Assembly (NCBI GenBank): GCA_016787605.1
Contig: JAEUUE010000015.1
Coordinates: 1-64,000 of the forward strand
Origin: Cyclobacteriaceae bacterium
GTDB taxonomy: Bacteria > Bacteroidota > Bacteroidia > Cytophagales > Cyclobacteriaceae
Length of the DNA: 64,000 bases
Direction: 5' to 3'
A program made the translations under genes and the position numbers. Positions 10,626-20,885 of the stretch are shown in pieces (the stretch's first letter is position 1; each line of letters begins with the position of its first letter). The notes beneath the pieces were generated by a model. It saw only the letters and a program-made list of their open reading frames with translations. It was not told the DNA's origin and made no database searches.

Positions 10626-11570
10626 ATGAAGATCGCTGCCGTCGACATCGGCTCCAACGCCATCCGCTTCCAGGTCTCCAGCGTGCTGGAACGCAAAGAC
10701 CGGGTCCTCTTCAAAAAACTCGAATACGTACGGTTTCCCCTTCGCCTGGGTCACGACGTGTTCAACACCAACCGCATCAGCAAGAAGAGCATGGAGAAGT
10801 TCAAGAAGCTGATGAAGACCTACAAACTCCTTATCGATCTCTACGAAGTGGACGATTTCATGTTTTGCGCCACATCGGCCATGCGGGAGTCAGAAAACGG
10901 CCCGGATCTGGTCCGCCAGGTCAGGAAGGAAATCGGGGTGGATATCAACATCATCGACGGGCAGCTGGAGGCCGAACTCATCAACCGGGCCATCGCCTCT
11001 TTCCTCGACGAGAAGTCCTACCTCCACATCGATGTGGGAGGCGGAAGCACAGAACTCAACCTCTTTCTTGGCGGCAAGAAAGTCAAGACCCGGTCATTCC
11101 GCGTGGGCTCCGTGAGAGTGCTTGAGCATCACGATTCGCCTCATGTCTGGGAAGAAATGGAGGAGTGGGTAAAGGAGAGCATCCGTACCCATAAAGCCGG
11201 CAAGGTGACCGCCGTAGGGACCGGCGGCAACATCAGCAAGCTGTACGAACTCTCACAAATCAAGTCCGGTAAACCGATGTCGCTGAAACGCATGCGGGAG
11301 ACTCGCGAGATGATTGACTCTAAGTCGATGGAGGAAAGGATTTACGAAATGCAGATGAACCCCGACCGGGCCGACGTGATCGTGCCCGCCAGCAACATTT
11401 ACATCCAGGTAATGCAGTGGGCCAATTCCCGGCAGATGATCGTCCCGGAAGTCGGCCTGAAAGACGGTATCCTGCTGCACCTCTTTGAGAAGAACCGGAA
11501 CCGGAAACGGGTACAATTCGTCAATGCGGAGGATCACTCCCAGGGTAAGAAGACCACACGGGTGAAGTAG
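10626..11570 (+). CDS. ppx: Exopolyphosphatase / pppGpp phosphohydrolase family protein
   Basis: The 314-residue protein is a single ASKHA-fold Ppx/GppA unit lacking the C-terminal HD domain of long enterobacterial forms. ATP-grip motifs are AAVDIGSNAIRFQ at the N-terminus, HIDVGGGSTELN in the middle and VGTGGNISKLYEL later. It should shorten polyphosphate chains or hydrolyse pppGpp; which one cannot be read from sequence. The ATG at 10626 begins the conserved MKIAAVDIGSN; extending the frame upstream adds 22 unconserved residues. TTACTTTG at 10606-10613 resembles a -7 box. It converges on ppk1 with a two-base gap, an arrangement pairing polyphosphate synthesis with breakdown. Confidence 0.88.
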   Translation: MKIAAVDIGSNAIRFQVSSVLERKDRVLFKKLEYVRFPLRLGHDVFNTNRISKKSMEKFKKLMKTYKLLIDLYEVDDFMFCATSAMRESENGPDLVRQVRKEIGVDINIIDGQLEAELINRAIASFLDEKSYLHIDVGGGSTELNLFLGGKKVKTRSFRVGSVRVLEHHDSPHVWEEMEEWVKESIRTHKAGKVTAVGTGGNISKLYELSQIKSGKPMSLKRMRETREMIDSKSMEERIYEMQMNPDRADVIVPASNIYIQVMQWANSRQMIVPEVGLKDGILLHLFEKNRNRKRVQFVNAEDHSQGKKTTRVK

Positions 11571-11572
11571 CC

Positions 11573-13717
11573 CTAGAAAAGCCGGACCTGGTCCAGTGTC
11601 TCACTGGTCACGGTGTAGAATTCCTTATGAATATTGAACGGTTCCTCCCCGTTCAATTCCCTGCGAACATAGGTCCCGTCCTCCTTCATGAGATAGGCAT
11701 TGACATTGTCGCGCAGGTTGAAGACCAGGATATTCATCAGTTGCCTCTGGAGCAGGTCCTGGTCAATCAACACCAGTGACTCCACCCGACGGTCAAAGCT
11801 CCTCACCATGGCGTCGGCGCTGCCGATGTAGATCTTCGGCTTGCCGGCATTATGGAAATAGTAGATGCGGGAGTGCTCAAGGTAATCGCCCACGATGGAG
11901 ATGACCTGGATATTTTCGCTCAACCCCTGCCGCCCCGGTCTCAGGCAGCACATGCCCCGCACAATGAGCTTGATCGTGACACCGGCCTGGCTCGCCTCAT
12001 ACAGGGCATCAATAAAGTCGCGATCCTGCAAGGAATTGAACTTGATGACAATCCCCGCCGGCAGGCCCTTGCGTGCGTTTTCGGCCTCCTTCCTCACCAG
12101 GTCACACAATTCGTCCCGCATGTCGCGGGGAGAGGTGATCAGGTTGCGGTAGCTGCTGGGCTGGGAATGGCCGGTAATAACATTGAAAAACTCCGACACA
12201 TCACTGGCATAGGTCTCCTGGGTGGTCAGCAGCCCGATATCCGTATATAACCGGCTCGTCGTCTCGTTGTAGTTTCCGCTGGCAATATGCACGTACCGGA
12301 ACACCCGGTCGTCCGGCTCCCGGCGAACGATGAGCAGGAGCTTCGTATGGGTTTTCAGCGTTCCAAATCCGTAGATCACGAAACAGCCCGCCCTTTGCAG
12401 ACGCTGAGCTTCGCGCAAGTTGTTTTCCTCGTCGAAGCGAGCCTTCACTTCAAACAACACGGAGACGTGCTTGCCATTTTCGGCCGCCTTCAACAGCGCC
12501 GCACTGACCCGCGACTCCCGGGCCAGCCGGTAGATGGTGATCTTGATGGAAAGAACCATCGGGTCATCGGCTGCCTTTTCCAGCAACTCCAGTACAGGAT
12601 CCATGGAGTTGTAGGGGTGATGGAGAAGGATATCGCGCTCCTTCAGCACCTCGAAAAGATCCGCCGTTCCCTGTTCCGGGAAAGAGACAGGTTTGATCGG
12701 GGGTGGCATGGGAGCCCTACGCGCCTTGAACTCCTTGTGACCGATGATCTGGTTGAGGCCCGTGACGTCGAGCATGCTCTCCCGGGGAACCGTGAAGATG
12801 TTGAGCACGTCCAGGTCCCACTGAATCTTGAGAAGCCGCACCATCCAGGGGTCGGCCCCTTCCATCACATCCATGCGCACCACGCGGCCTGTGCGGCGGG
12901 TCTGCAGTTTGCGCTTGAGTTCTTCGAGGAAGTTCGTCTCGATGTCTTCACTTTCCTCCAGCGTGAAGTCGCCGTTACGGTTGATCCGGAACAGGCTGAC
13001 CGAGAGCACCTCCACGTTGCGGAAGAGGTGATGGATGTTGTGGATGATGATATCCTCCACCGGGACAAAGGAGATCGTCCCGTCCATCTGAAGGAGTTCA
13101 AAGAACCGCGAAATATTGCTCGGGATCTGGATAAAGGACGCCTTTTGGGGCTGGTTGTGATCGCCCGGGGCGCGGGTGACTACCCCCAGCAGGAGGCGGT
13201 TGTTCTTCAGCGTCGGGAACGTGTGGTAGCTGTCGAACATCATCGGCGTCAGCATCGGGTAGATGGTGCGGATGAAGTACTGGTCGACGCGCTGCTTGTC
13301 GGCCTGGGAAAGAAACTCATACTGACCGAGCCGGAAGCCGTTCTGTTCAAAGAGGGGCTTAAGGTGGCCTACGTAGTAGCCATGCTGGTCGCGGAGGAAT
13401 TTCTGGATTTCATGGAGCAGGGTGGTCCGGAACGGCGTTTCCCTAAGGCCGCTGTAATCGTACCGCTCTTTGCCGTAGTCGAGGTAATTATAGAGACTGC
13501 CCAGCCGGATGGTACAAAACTCGTCGAGGTTGGAGGCGGTGATGCAGAAGAATTTCAGCCGGTCAAAGATGCTCCGTTCCGGGCTCATGGCCTGGTCCAG
13601 CACACGGTAGTTAAATTTTATCCAGCTGAGATCGCGGCTGATATAGCGACTTTCCGCGATCTGTTGGGGGGCGTGGGCCGGGACTTCTGCAATCAGTTCT
13701 TCTTCATCCTCTTCCAT
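11573..13717 (-). CDS. ppk1: Polyphosphate kinase 1
   Basis: This 714-residue membrane-associated enzyme reversibly transfers the ATP gamma-phosphate to polyphosphate. The N-terminal and head domains (SRDLSWIKFNYRVLDQA; ASNLDEFCTIR) precede two phospholipase-D-like domains. The phosphorylated His lies in KTHTKLLLIVRR (His457) and the second conserved His in LEHSRIYYFH. Length and motif order are standard. It is convergent with ppx, 14 bases downstream of gyrB on the same strand, and within 5 kb of a ppk2 gene. Confidence 0.96.
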   Translation of the reverse strand: MEEDEEELIAEVPAHAPQQIAESRYISRDLSWIKFNYRVLDQAMSPERSIFDRLKFFCITASNLDEFCTIRLGSLYNYLDYGKERYDYSGLRETPFRTTLLHEIQKFLRDQHGYYVGHLKPLFEQNGFRLGQYEFLSQADKQRVDQYFIRTIYPMLTPMMFDSYHTFPTLKNNRLLLGVVTRAPGDHNQPQKASFIQIPSNISRFFELLQMDGTISFVPVEDIIIHNIHHLFRNVEVLSVSLFRINRNGDFTLEESEDIETNFLEELKRKLQTRRTGRVVRMDVMEGADPWMVRLLKIQWDLDVLNIFTVPRESMLDVTGLNQIIGHKEFKARRAPMPPPIKPVSFPEQGTADLFEVLKERDILLHHPYNSMDPVLELLEKAADDPMVLSIKITIYRLARESRVSAALLKAAENGKHVSVLFEVKARFDEENNLREAQRLQRAGCFVIYGFGTLKTHTKLLLIVRREPDDRVFRYVHIASGNYNETTSRLYTDIGLLTTQETYASDVSEFFNVITGHSQPSSYRNLITSPRDMRDELCDLVRKEAENARKGLPAGIVIKFNSLQDRDFIDALYEASQAGVTIKLIVRGMCCLRPGRQGLSENIQVISIVGDYLEHSRIYYFHNAGKPKIYIGSADAMVRSFDRRVESLVLIDQDLLQRQLMNILVFNLRDNVNAYLMKEDGTYVRRELNGEEPFNIHKEFYTVTSETLDQVRLF

Positions 13718-13731
13718 ACGTGTGACTGCCG

Positions 13732-15699
<1,968 letters not shown>

Positions 15700-15711
15700 T
15701 TACAAAGGGGT

Positions 15712-15719
15712 CAAAAATA
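15712..15719 (-). promoter_or_regulatory. -7 box TATTTTTG of gyrB
   Basis: On the minus strand TATTTTTG matches TAnnTTTG exactly and ends 12 bases before the gyrB ATG at 15699. No convincing -33 TTTG is visible. Confidence 0.45.
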
Positions 15720-15824
15720 AGGATTTTGAGGGTGAAAACCGCATTTTTGCCGACGACGACACAAACAATTTTCTGCCTTTTTTGATCCCGAATCACCCCC
15801 CTCCGTACACCTGAATTTTACCCC

Positions 15825-15832
15825 TATTTTTG
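15825..15832 (+). promoter_or_regulatory. -7 box TATTTTTG abutting the LRR gene start
   Basis: This exact TAnnTTTG match ends three bases before the ATG at 15836. Transcription starting a few bases after the box would give a leaderless or nearly leaderless mRNA. It also argues against the in-frame TTG at 15830 as the start codon. Confidence 0.4.
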
Positions 15833-15835
15833 AGC

Positions 15836-17224
15836 ATGAACAGAGCCCTTTTTACGCTGATTTTCCTTCTTGGTTTCTACACCCTCCCGGCTCAGCAGCG
15901 GGTACCCGTTTTTGCCTCCCGTTCGGACTCCGCCGCCTACTGGCAAACCATCGATCGGCTCACCGACGCCATGAGAAACCCCCGGTACACCTTTCGCATC
16001 GACAGCCTTTCCAAGGTAATGGCCAGTCTTCGCGATAAGGCAGTGCGCTACCGGACCGAATACCGACCCTCCCCCCTTTATATCAACTATTCCAAACGCC
16101 CCAGCGATGCGTCCACGGTGACACGCGTCTCCCTGGTGGACTACAAAGGCAAGGAATTGCCCGACAGCCTGTTCCTGCTTACCAACCTGAAAGAACTCGA
16201 GCTCATCAACACCCGGATACGCAAACTGCCGGCGCGACTTGAAGAACTCAAATCGCTGGAAAAGATCTCCCTGCTGAACAACCGCCCGAAGGGACGCATG
16301 GTACTCCACAAGAGTGAGCGGATCAAAAGCCTGGTTATCCATGACGATGAAATCGACCGGCGACCGAGGAGCTTCCGGAAGTACAGTCACCTGGAATCCC
16401 TTGACCTGTCGCGTTGCAACCTGGACCGCTTTCCCAAGCTGAAAGGGATACCCCGGCTCAAGCGCCTGCTCCTGACCGAAAATCGCCTCCAGCTCAACGA
16501 GCTTAAGCGCGGTATGCCTGGCCTGGAGGAACTGGTATTGACTTCCAATTCCATTCGTGCGGTTCCCCCCGCCATCGGTGAATTCACGTCGTTGAAGAAG
16601 CTGAATCTCAATGCCAACCAGGTCGAACAATTGGCTCCTGAAATGGGGAAACTGCAGCAACTGGAACAGCTATCCCTTTATAAGAATAATCTCAAAGCAT
16701 TGCCCAAGGAACTCTACGGACTCTCCAGTTTGCGGGTGATTGATCTCTATTACAACCAACTTGAAGAATTGGATCCGGCTATCCTGAACTGGACCCAGCT
16801 GGAGATCCTTTACCTGGCCAATAACCGGCTCTTCACACTGCCCGAAACCCTGGGGCATCTCAAAAACCTCAGGGAACTCTATCTCCACCACAACCGGCTG
16901 AGCAACTTGCCCGCTTCCCTGGGGCAGCTCGACAGTCTCCGGGTGTTCCGCGTGAACAACAATAACCTGGTTGAATTCCCTGCCTCACTTTTGAGGCTTA
17001 GCGCGCTGGAAAATCTTGATCTGGCCTCCAACAGCCTGACCAGCCTTCCGGAGGCCCTGTTTGACTATCCGCACCTGCAAATCCTCAGCATCAAGGGAAA
17101 CCCACTGGAGCCGGCCGCGCGTACCCAGGCGTTGGAATGGGCCCGTAAAGCCATGCAGAAACGTCCGCTCATGATCCACTTCGAAGGGCTCATGGAGCCC
17201 AACGATCCTGTCGAAAACAAATAA
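15836..17224 (+). CDS. Secreted leucine-rich-repeat protein
   Basis: The 462-residue protein starts with a signal peptide (MNRALFTLIFLLGFYTLPAQ). From about residue 110 it is a ladder of 13-15 leucine-rich repeats of about 23 residues, with the pattern LxxLxLxxNxLxxLPxxLxxL, up to about residue 430. The N-terminal 90 residues are a charged, helix-prone region. Such proteins bind other proteins or glycans; the location would be periplasm or cell surface, as neither lipobox nor type IX signal is seen. A strong hairpin terminator follows at once. The partner is unknown. The class is clear, the function is not. Confidence 0.82.
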   Translation: MNRALFTLIFLLGFYTLPAQQRVPVFASRSDSAAYWQTIDRLTDAMRNPRYTFRIDSLSKVMASLRDKAVRYRTEYRPSPLYINYSKRPSDASTVTRVSLVDYKGKELPDSLFLLTNLKELELINTRIRKLPARLEELKSLEKISLLNNRPKGRMVLHKSERIKSLVIHDDEIDRRPRSFRKYSHLESLDLSRCNLDRFPKLKGIPRLKRLLLTENRLQLNELKRGMPGLEELVLTSNSIRAVPPAIGEFTSLKKLNLNANQVEQLAPEMGKLQQLEQLSLYKNNLKALPKELYGLSSLRVIDLYYNQLEELDPAILNWTQLEILYLANNRLFTLPETLGHLKNLRELYLHHNRLSNLPASLGQLDSLRVFRVNNNNLVEFPASLLRLSALENLDLASNSLTSLPEALFDYPHLQILSIKGNPLEPAARTQALEWARKAMQKRPLMIHFEGLMEPNDPVENK

Positions 17225-17226
17225 AA

Positions 17227-17253
17227 AGGTCCGGGAAGGGAATTCCCGGACCT
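17227..17253. terminator. Bidirectional hairpin terminator between LRR gene and ppk2
   Basis: AGGTCCGGGAA and TTCCCGGACCT form a perfect 11-base-pair stem around a five-base loop. An A-run precedes it and a T-run follows nearby, so it suits the two converging genes. Confidence 0.85.
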
Positions 17254-17274
17254 GCATTTTGCTTTACCGTGCGG

Positions 17275-18318
17275 CTATTCAGCCAACGCGACTTCTTCTT
17301 TCTCCTTTTCCTCTTCCTTTCCCTTCACTTTCGCGTCGTCTTTCACCTTCGCCTTGCCGTTGGCTTTTACTTTCTTCTTGGATTTTTTCGCGCTCTTGCC
17401 TTTGGACTCCTTTTCATCCTCATCTTCACCCATCAGCTTGAGTTTTGCTTTCTCCAGCTCGGCCTTTTGGGCTTCACTGACCTTCGGATAGCTGAACTTC
17501 AGTTTTTCAAATTCCCGGTAAATGATCGAAGCGATGGCCAGGCGGGTGAACCACTTGTCGTCGGCCGGGATGATAAACCAGGGTGCGTGCTTGGTCGAGG
17601 TTTGACTGATTGCTTCTTCGTAAGCCTTCTGATAGTCCTTCCAATAGCCGCGTTCCTTGAGGTCGGAAAGGGAGAATTTCCAGTTCTTGCTTGAATCGTC
17701 GATCCGCTCCAGGAAGCGCTTCTTCTGCTCCTTCTTGGAAACGTGGAGGAAGAACTTCATGATGATCATTCCGTTTTCGGCCAGGTTCTTCTCAAAGCGC
17801 CGGATCTGCTTGTAACGCATTTTGAAGAATTTGTCCGTCACATCCTTCACCGACTCCACGCCGGGGATGTTTTCATTCATCACATATTCGGGGTGCACGC
17901 GGGTCACCAGCACGTTTTCATAGTGTGACCGGTTATGGATAGCGATCTCCCCGCGGGCCGGGAGTGCGATTTCGTGTCTCCAGAAATAGTCGTGGTCCAG
18001 CTCATAGCTATTGGGAGCCTTGAAGCTGTACACTTTTACGCCCAGCGGGTTAAACCCCGACATGATATGCTTCACTGCCCCATCTTTACCGGCCGCGTCC
18101 ATGGCCTGGAAGATGATCAGCACAGAAAACCGGTTGTGGGCATACAGTTTATCCTGGATTTCAGCCAGGCCTTTGCGGCCCATGTCGAGCAGCATCTCCG
18201 CTTCTTTCTTGTTGAGCTCTTTCCCTTTGTACTTCGTACTGTAATCTTTGAGGGAAATATTCTTGTCCGGGGGAACCATCAGGTCCTTGGTGCGGATCAG
18301 TTTTTCATCGGATAGCAT
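17275..18318 (-). CDS. ppk2: Polyphosphate kinase 2 family nucleotide phosphotransferase
   Basis: The 347-residue protein has a P-loop kinase fold of the PPK2 family: Walker A-like MDAAGKDG (73-80), the lid-side NRSHYENVLV (129-138) and the RFEKNLAENG block. The sequence resembles the class III type known from Cytophaga, which uses polyphosphate to phosphorylate AMP and ADP; subclass is my inference. The last ~45 residues are an almost pure Lys/Glu/Ala tail absent from the core family, possibly a polyphosphate-binding or lysine-polyphosphorylation-prone tail. It shares a terminator with the convergent LRR gene. With ppx and ppk1 it forms a loose polyphosphate neighbourhood. Confidence 0.9.
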   Translation of the reverse strand: MLSDEKLIRTKDLMVPPDKNISLKDYSTKYKGKELNKKEAEMLLDMGRKGLAEIQDKLYAHNRFSVLIIFQAMDAAGKDGAVKHIMSGFNPLGVKVYSFKAPNSYELDHDYFWRHEIALPARGEIAIHNRSHYENVLVTRVHPEYVMNENIPGVESVKDVTDKFFKMRYKQIRRFEKNLAENGMIIMKFFLHVSKKEQKKRFLERIDDSSKNWKFSLSDLKERGYWKDYQKAYEEAISQTSTKHAPWFIIPADDKWFTRLAIASIIYREFEKLKFSYPKVSEAQKAELEKAKLKLMGEDEDEKESKGKSAKKSKKKVKANGKAKVKDDAKVKGKEEEKEKEEVALAE

Positions 18319-18447
18319 AATAGTGAGTTTTGAATTGGAGACTTACGGTATTCCAAGGTAGCAAGTCTTTCCAAGCGCGCACCTGATAAATGTCATGGAT
18401 TAACAAGGAAAAAGTAGCCAAAAACATGCATTGGATGCCCTTTTTCC

Positions 18448-18455
18448 TAATTTTG
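18448..18455 (+). promoter_or_regulatory. -7 box TAATTTTG abutting the NTF2-like gene
   Basis: This is an exact TAnnTTTG match ending five bases before the ATG at 18461, again implying a nearly leaderless mRNA. It supports 18461 over an in-frame ATG at 18431, which lies upstream of the box. Confidence 0.4.
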
Positions 18456-18460
18456 GCCCC

Positions 18461-18931
18461 ATGCCGCTATCCCTCATCATCCGCCACCTGATCGCCCTTC
18501 TAGCCCTCTGTGTAGGCCCTCTCCTCCTTCATGCACAGGAGAGCGAAAAAGAGGCTATCAAGAGGGTGATCATGATGGAGACGGAGTCCTACCTGGGCGT
18601 TGACCAGGCCACATGGGCCTCGACATGGCAGCAGGTTCCCTACGCCTACTGGTCCTTCGCCGACAAAGACGGCTCCCAGTTTATCAATGGCTGGGACAAT
18701 ATCCAGTCGACCTTCGAGCAGTATTTCAAGACCCAGAAACCCTCCAAATCCCGGATCTCGTATACCTGGCAGGAGATACGGGTGTATGCCAACGGCGCTT
18801 ACGTCAGGTTCCAGGAGAAGTCGGACGACGGCAACCGGGTGGAAATCACCGACCAGGTCCGCATGCTGGAAAAAAAGGACGGGAAATGGAAGATCATCTG
18901 CATGATCGCCGCCGTTGAAGATTCCGAATAG
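18461..18931 (+). CDS. Secreted NTF2-like (SnoaL/DUF4440-type) protein
   Basis: The protein has 156 residues: a signal peptide ending near LLHAQ (residue 25) and one NTF2-like alpha+beta domain. The domain pattern is an N-terminal helix with EKEAIKRVIMMETESYL, Trp-rich WASTWQQVPYAYWSF, and terminal strands RMLEKKDGKWKIICM. NTF2-like folds range from isomerases to ligand binders; no catalytic residues can be assigned. It converges with the CoA-binding gene with a three-base gap. Location is probably periplasmic. Confidence 0.72.
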   Translation: MPLSLIIRHLIALLALCVGPLLLHAQESEKEAIKRVIMMETESYLGVDQATWASTWQQVPYAYWSFADKDGSQFINGWDNIQSTFEQYFKTQKPSKSRISYTWQEIRVYANGAYVRFQEKSDDGNRVEITDQVRMLEKKDGKWKIICMIAAVEDSE

Positions 18932-18934
18932 ACG

Positions 18935-19303
18935 TCAGTATTGACCCGACCGCAGCATCACCAGCGTGCAGGCTTCCTGCACCGCGATTCCTTGCTTTTC
19001 CAGTGCCTGCTCCAGCGCCCGGTTTTCCGTTCCCGGATTAAAGATTACTCTCGCGGGCTTCAGCCGGGTGAGGTAGTCCAACAAGCCGTCCTGGTGTGAG
19101 GGTCCAATGTAGAGGGTGACGGTGTGCACGTCGTCAACAGGTGGCCACGACCGGATATCCAGGATTTCCGCCCCGGCAAGGACGCCTTTGCGGAGACCTA
19201 CCGGGACCACCTCGTGGCCATACTCGCTCAGCATTTCAGCAGCCATAAACGAATATCTCCCGGGATTGGTCGAGGCGCCCAGCACCACCGTCTTTTTGCT
19301 CAT
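18935..19303 (-). CDS. CoA-binding (YccU-type) Rossmann protein
   Basis: This 122-residue protein is a single CoA-binding Rossmann domain. It has the N-terminal VVLGASTNPGRYSF nucleotide-binding turn, a central VTLYIGP strand, FNPGTEN and a terminal ACTLVML strand, which is the usual pattern of small stand-alone YccU-like proteins. Its cellular role is unknown. Its ATG overlaps the stop of the upstream flavoprotein gene by four bases (ATGA), so the two are probably translationally coupled. Confidence 0.82.
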   Translation of the reverse strand: MSKKTVVLGASTNPGRYSFMAAEMLSEYGHEVVPVGLRKGVLAGAEILDIRSWPPVDDVHTVTLYIGPSHQDGLLDYLTRLKPARVIFNPGTENRALEQALEKQGIAVQEACTLVMLRSGQY

Positions 19304-20871
19304 GCCCTGCCGTATTTACGTATGATCGCTTCTGCGCAACGCTCTCCATCCATGGCGGCGGAGACGATTCCACCGGCGTAACCGGCTCCTTCACCGCAGG
19401 GGAAAAGCCGTTCTACGTTAGGGTGTTCCAGCGTATCCGGATTCCTGGGAATGCGAACCGGCGAAGAGGTCCGGCTTTCCACGCCCACTACCTGCGCCTC
19501 GTTGGTAAGATATCCTTTCATCTTCTGGCCAAAGCTACGGAAACCCTTGCGAAGCCCTTGTGTGATGAAAGACGGAAAGAGATCTCCTACGTCACAGGAT
19601 TGCAGACCCGGCTGATAAGAACAGTCCAGCAACGTGGCTGAGTTCTTACCGTCGACAAAATCCTGCAGCCGCTGGGCCGGGGCGGTTTGTGTACCCCCTG
19701 CTACGAGACAGGCCTTCTGTTCGATCTCCATCTGGAAGTGAAGCCCGCTGAGCGGACCATACTGTTCATAACCCTTCAGGTCTTCCAGCCCCACCGCCAC
19801 TACGATGCCGGAGTTGGCATATTTCGAGTCACGCCGGGAGGGGCTCATTCCGTTGACCACCACCTCACCCGGTGCCGTAGCGGCCGGCACAATAAATCCC
19901 CCGGGGCACATGCAAAAGGAGAAGACGCCTCGCTCCTTCCCGGCCGACCCGACCTGGCTGACCAGCGAATAAGAGGCTGCCGGCAAGAATGGATTTCGCT
20001 CACCGGCACAGTGGTATTGAATGCGGTCGATCAGTTGTTGCTGATGTTCCACCCGAACGCCGAGCGCAAAGGGCTTTGCCTCCACGGTGACCTGGCGGCG
20101 GTGCAGCAGTTCAAAGATATCACGGGCCGAGTGCCCGGTAGCCAGGATGCAGGCTTCGGCCTCAAACCGTTTCTCGCCCGTGGTCAGGACAGCCTGGAAT
20201 CTCCCTTGCCGGACTTCGATATCGGTTACACGGGTTTCGAAATGAATTTCGCCTCCGCAAGAAAGAATGGTCTCCCGGATTTCCCGGATCACCATGGGCA
20301 GCTTGTTCGTGCCGATGTGCGGGTGAGCATCGATGAGAATGTCTGACTTGGCGCCATGAGCGACGAGAATTTCCAGGATACGCTTGACGTCACCCCGCTT
20401 CGAACTTCGGGTGTAAAGTTTGCCATCGGAGTATGTTCCCGCGCCACCCTCGCCAAAACAGTAGTTGGAATCGGGATTGACGACATGCGCTTTGTTAATC
20501 GCCGCAATGTCGCGACGGCGTGCCTGAACATCCTTCCCCCGTTCGATTATCACCGGCTTCATTCCTGCTTCCAGCAGTTTCAGCGCGGCAAAAAGACCCG
20601 CCGGGCCTGCCCCGATGATCAGAACCCGCTTGCCCCTGGTCACTTCGGCCACCGGCCTGCGGTAGGACACCTGGTTCTCCGCCTCCTCTTTGGATACCAC
20701 TTCCCCGGCCAGGCGAACAACGACATCGCGGCTGCGGGCGTCGATTGAGCGCTTGACCAGGCGAAACCCTTCATCGGGAGAGAGTTTAGCCTTTTCCGCG
20801 ATGACCTGGTAAAATCGAGCTTCGTCGAAGGCCTCTTCTGGGGTCAGGACCAATTCAAGTGTGCGTCTCAA
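19300..20871 (-). CDS. FAD-dependent dehydrogenase, COG2509 type
   Basis: The 523-residue flavoprotein has a ~90-residue N-terminal domain (LVLTPEEAFDE; LVKRSIDARSRDVVVRL). A dinucleotide-binding motif follows, VLIIGAGPAGLFAALKLLEAG, and later IVSAAMDGERCAEAI closes the FAD fold. FGEGGAGTYSDGKLYTR is typical of the uncharacterised COG2509 group. The substrate is unknown. The start appears to be TTG at 20871, 15 bases after the MORN gene stop; no ATG is available upstream in frame. It is coupled to the downstream CoA-binding gene. Confidence 0.85.
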   Translation of the reverse strand: MRRTLELVLTPEEAFDEARFYQVIAEKAKLSPDEGFRLVKRSIDARSRDVVVRLAGEVVSKEEAENQVSYRRPVAEVTRGKRVLIIGAGPAGLFAALKLLEAGMKPVIIERGKDVQARRRDIAAINKAHVVNPDSNYCFGEGGAGTYSDGKLYTRSSKRGDVKRILEILVAHGAKSDILIDAHPHIGTNKLPMVIREIRETILSCGGEIHFETRVTDIEVRQGRFQAVLTTGEKRFEAEACILATGHSARDIFELLHRRQVTVEAKPFALGVRVEHQQQLIDRIQYHCAGERNPFLPAASYSLVSQVGSAGKERGVFSFCMCPGGFIVPAATAPGEVVVNGMSPSRRDSKYANSGIVVAVGLEDLKGYEQYGPLSGLHFQMEIEQKACLVAGGTQTAPAQRLQDFVDGKNSATLLDCSYQPGLQSCDVGDLFPSFITQGLRKGFRSFGQKMKGYLTNEAQVVGVESRTSSPVRIPRNPDTLEHPNVERLFPCGEGAGYAGGIVSAAMDGERCAEAIIRKYGRA

Positions 20872-20885
20872 GGCAGAAGGGAAAT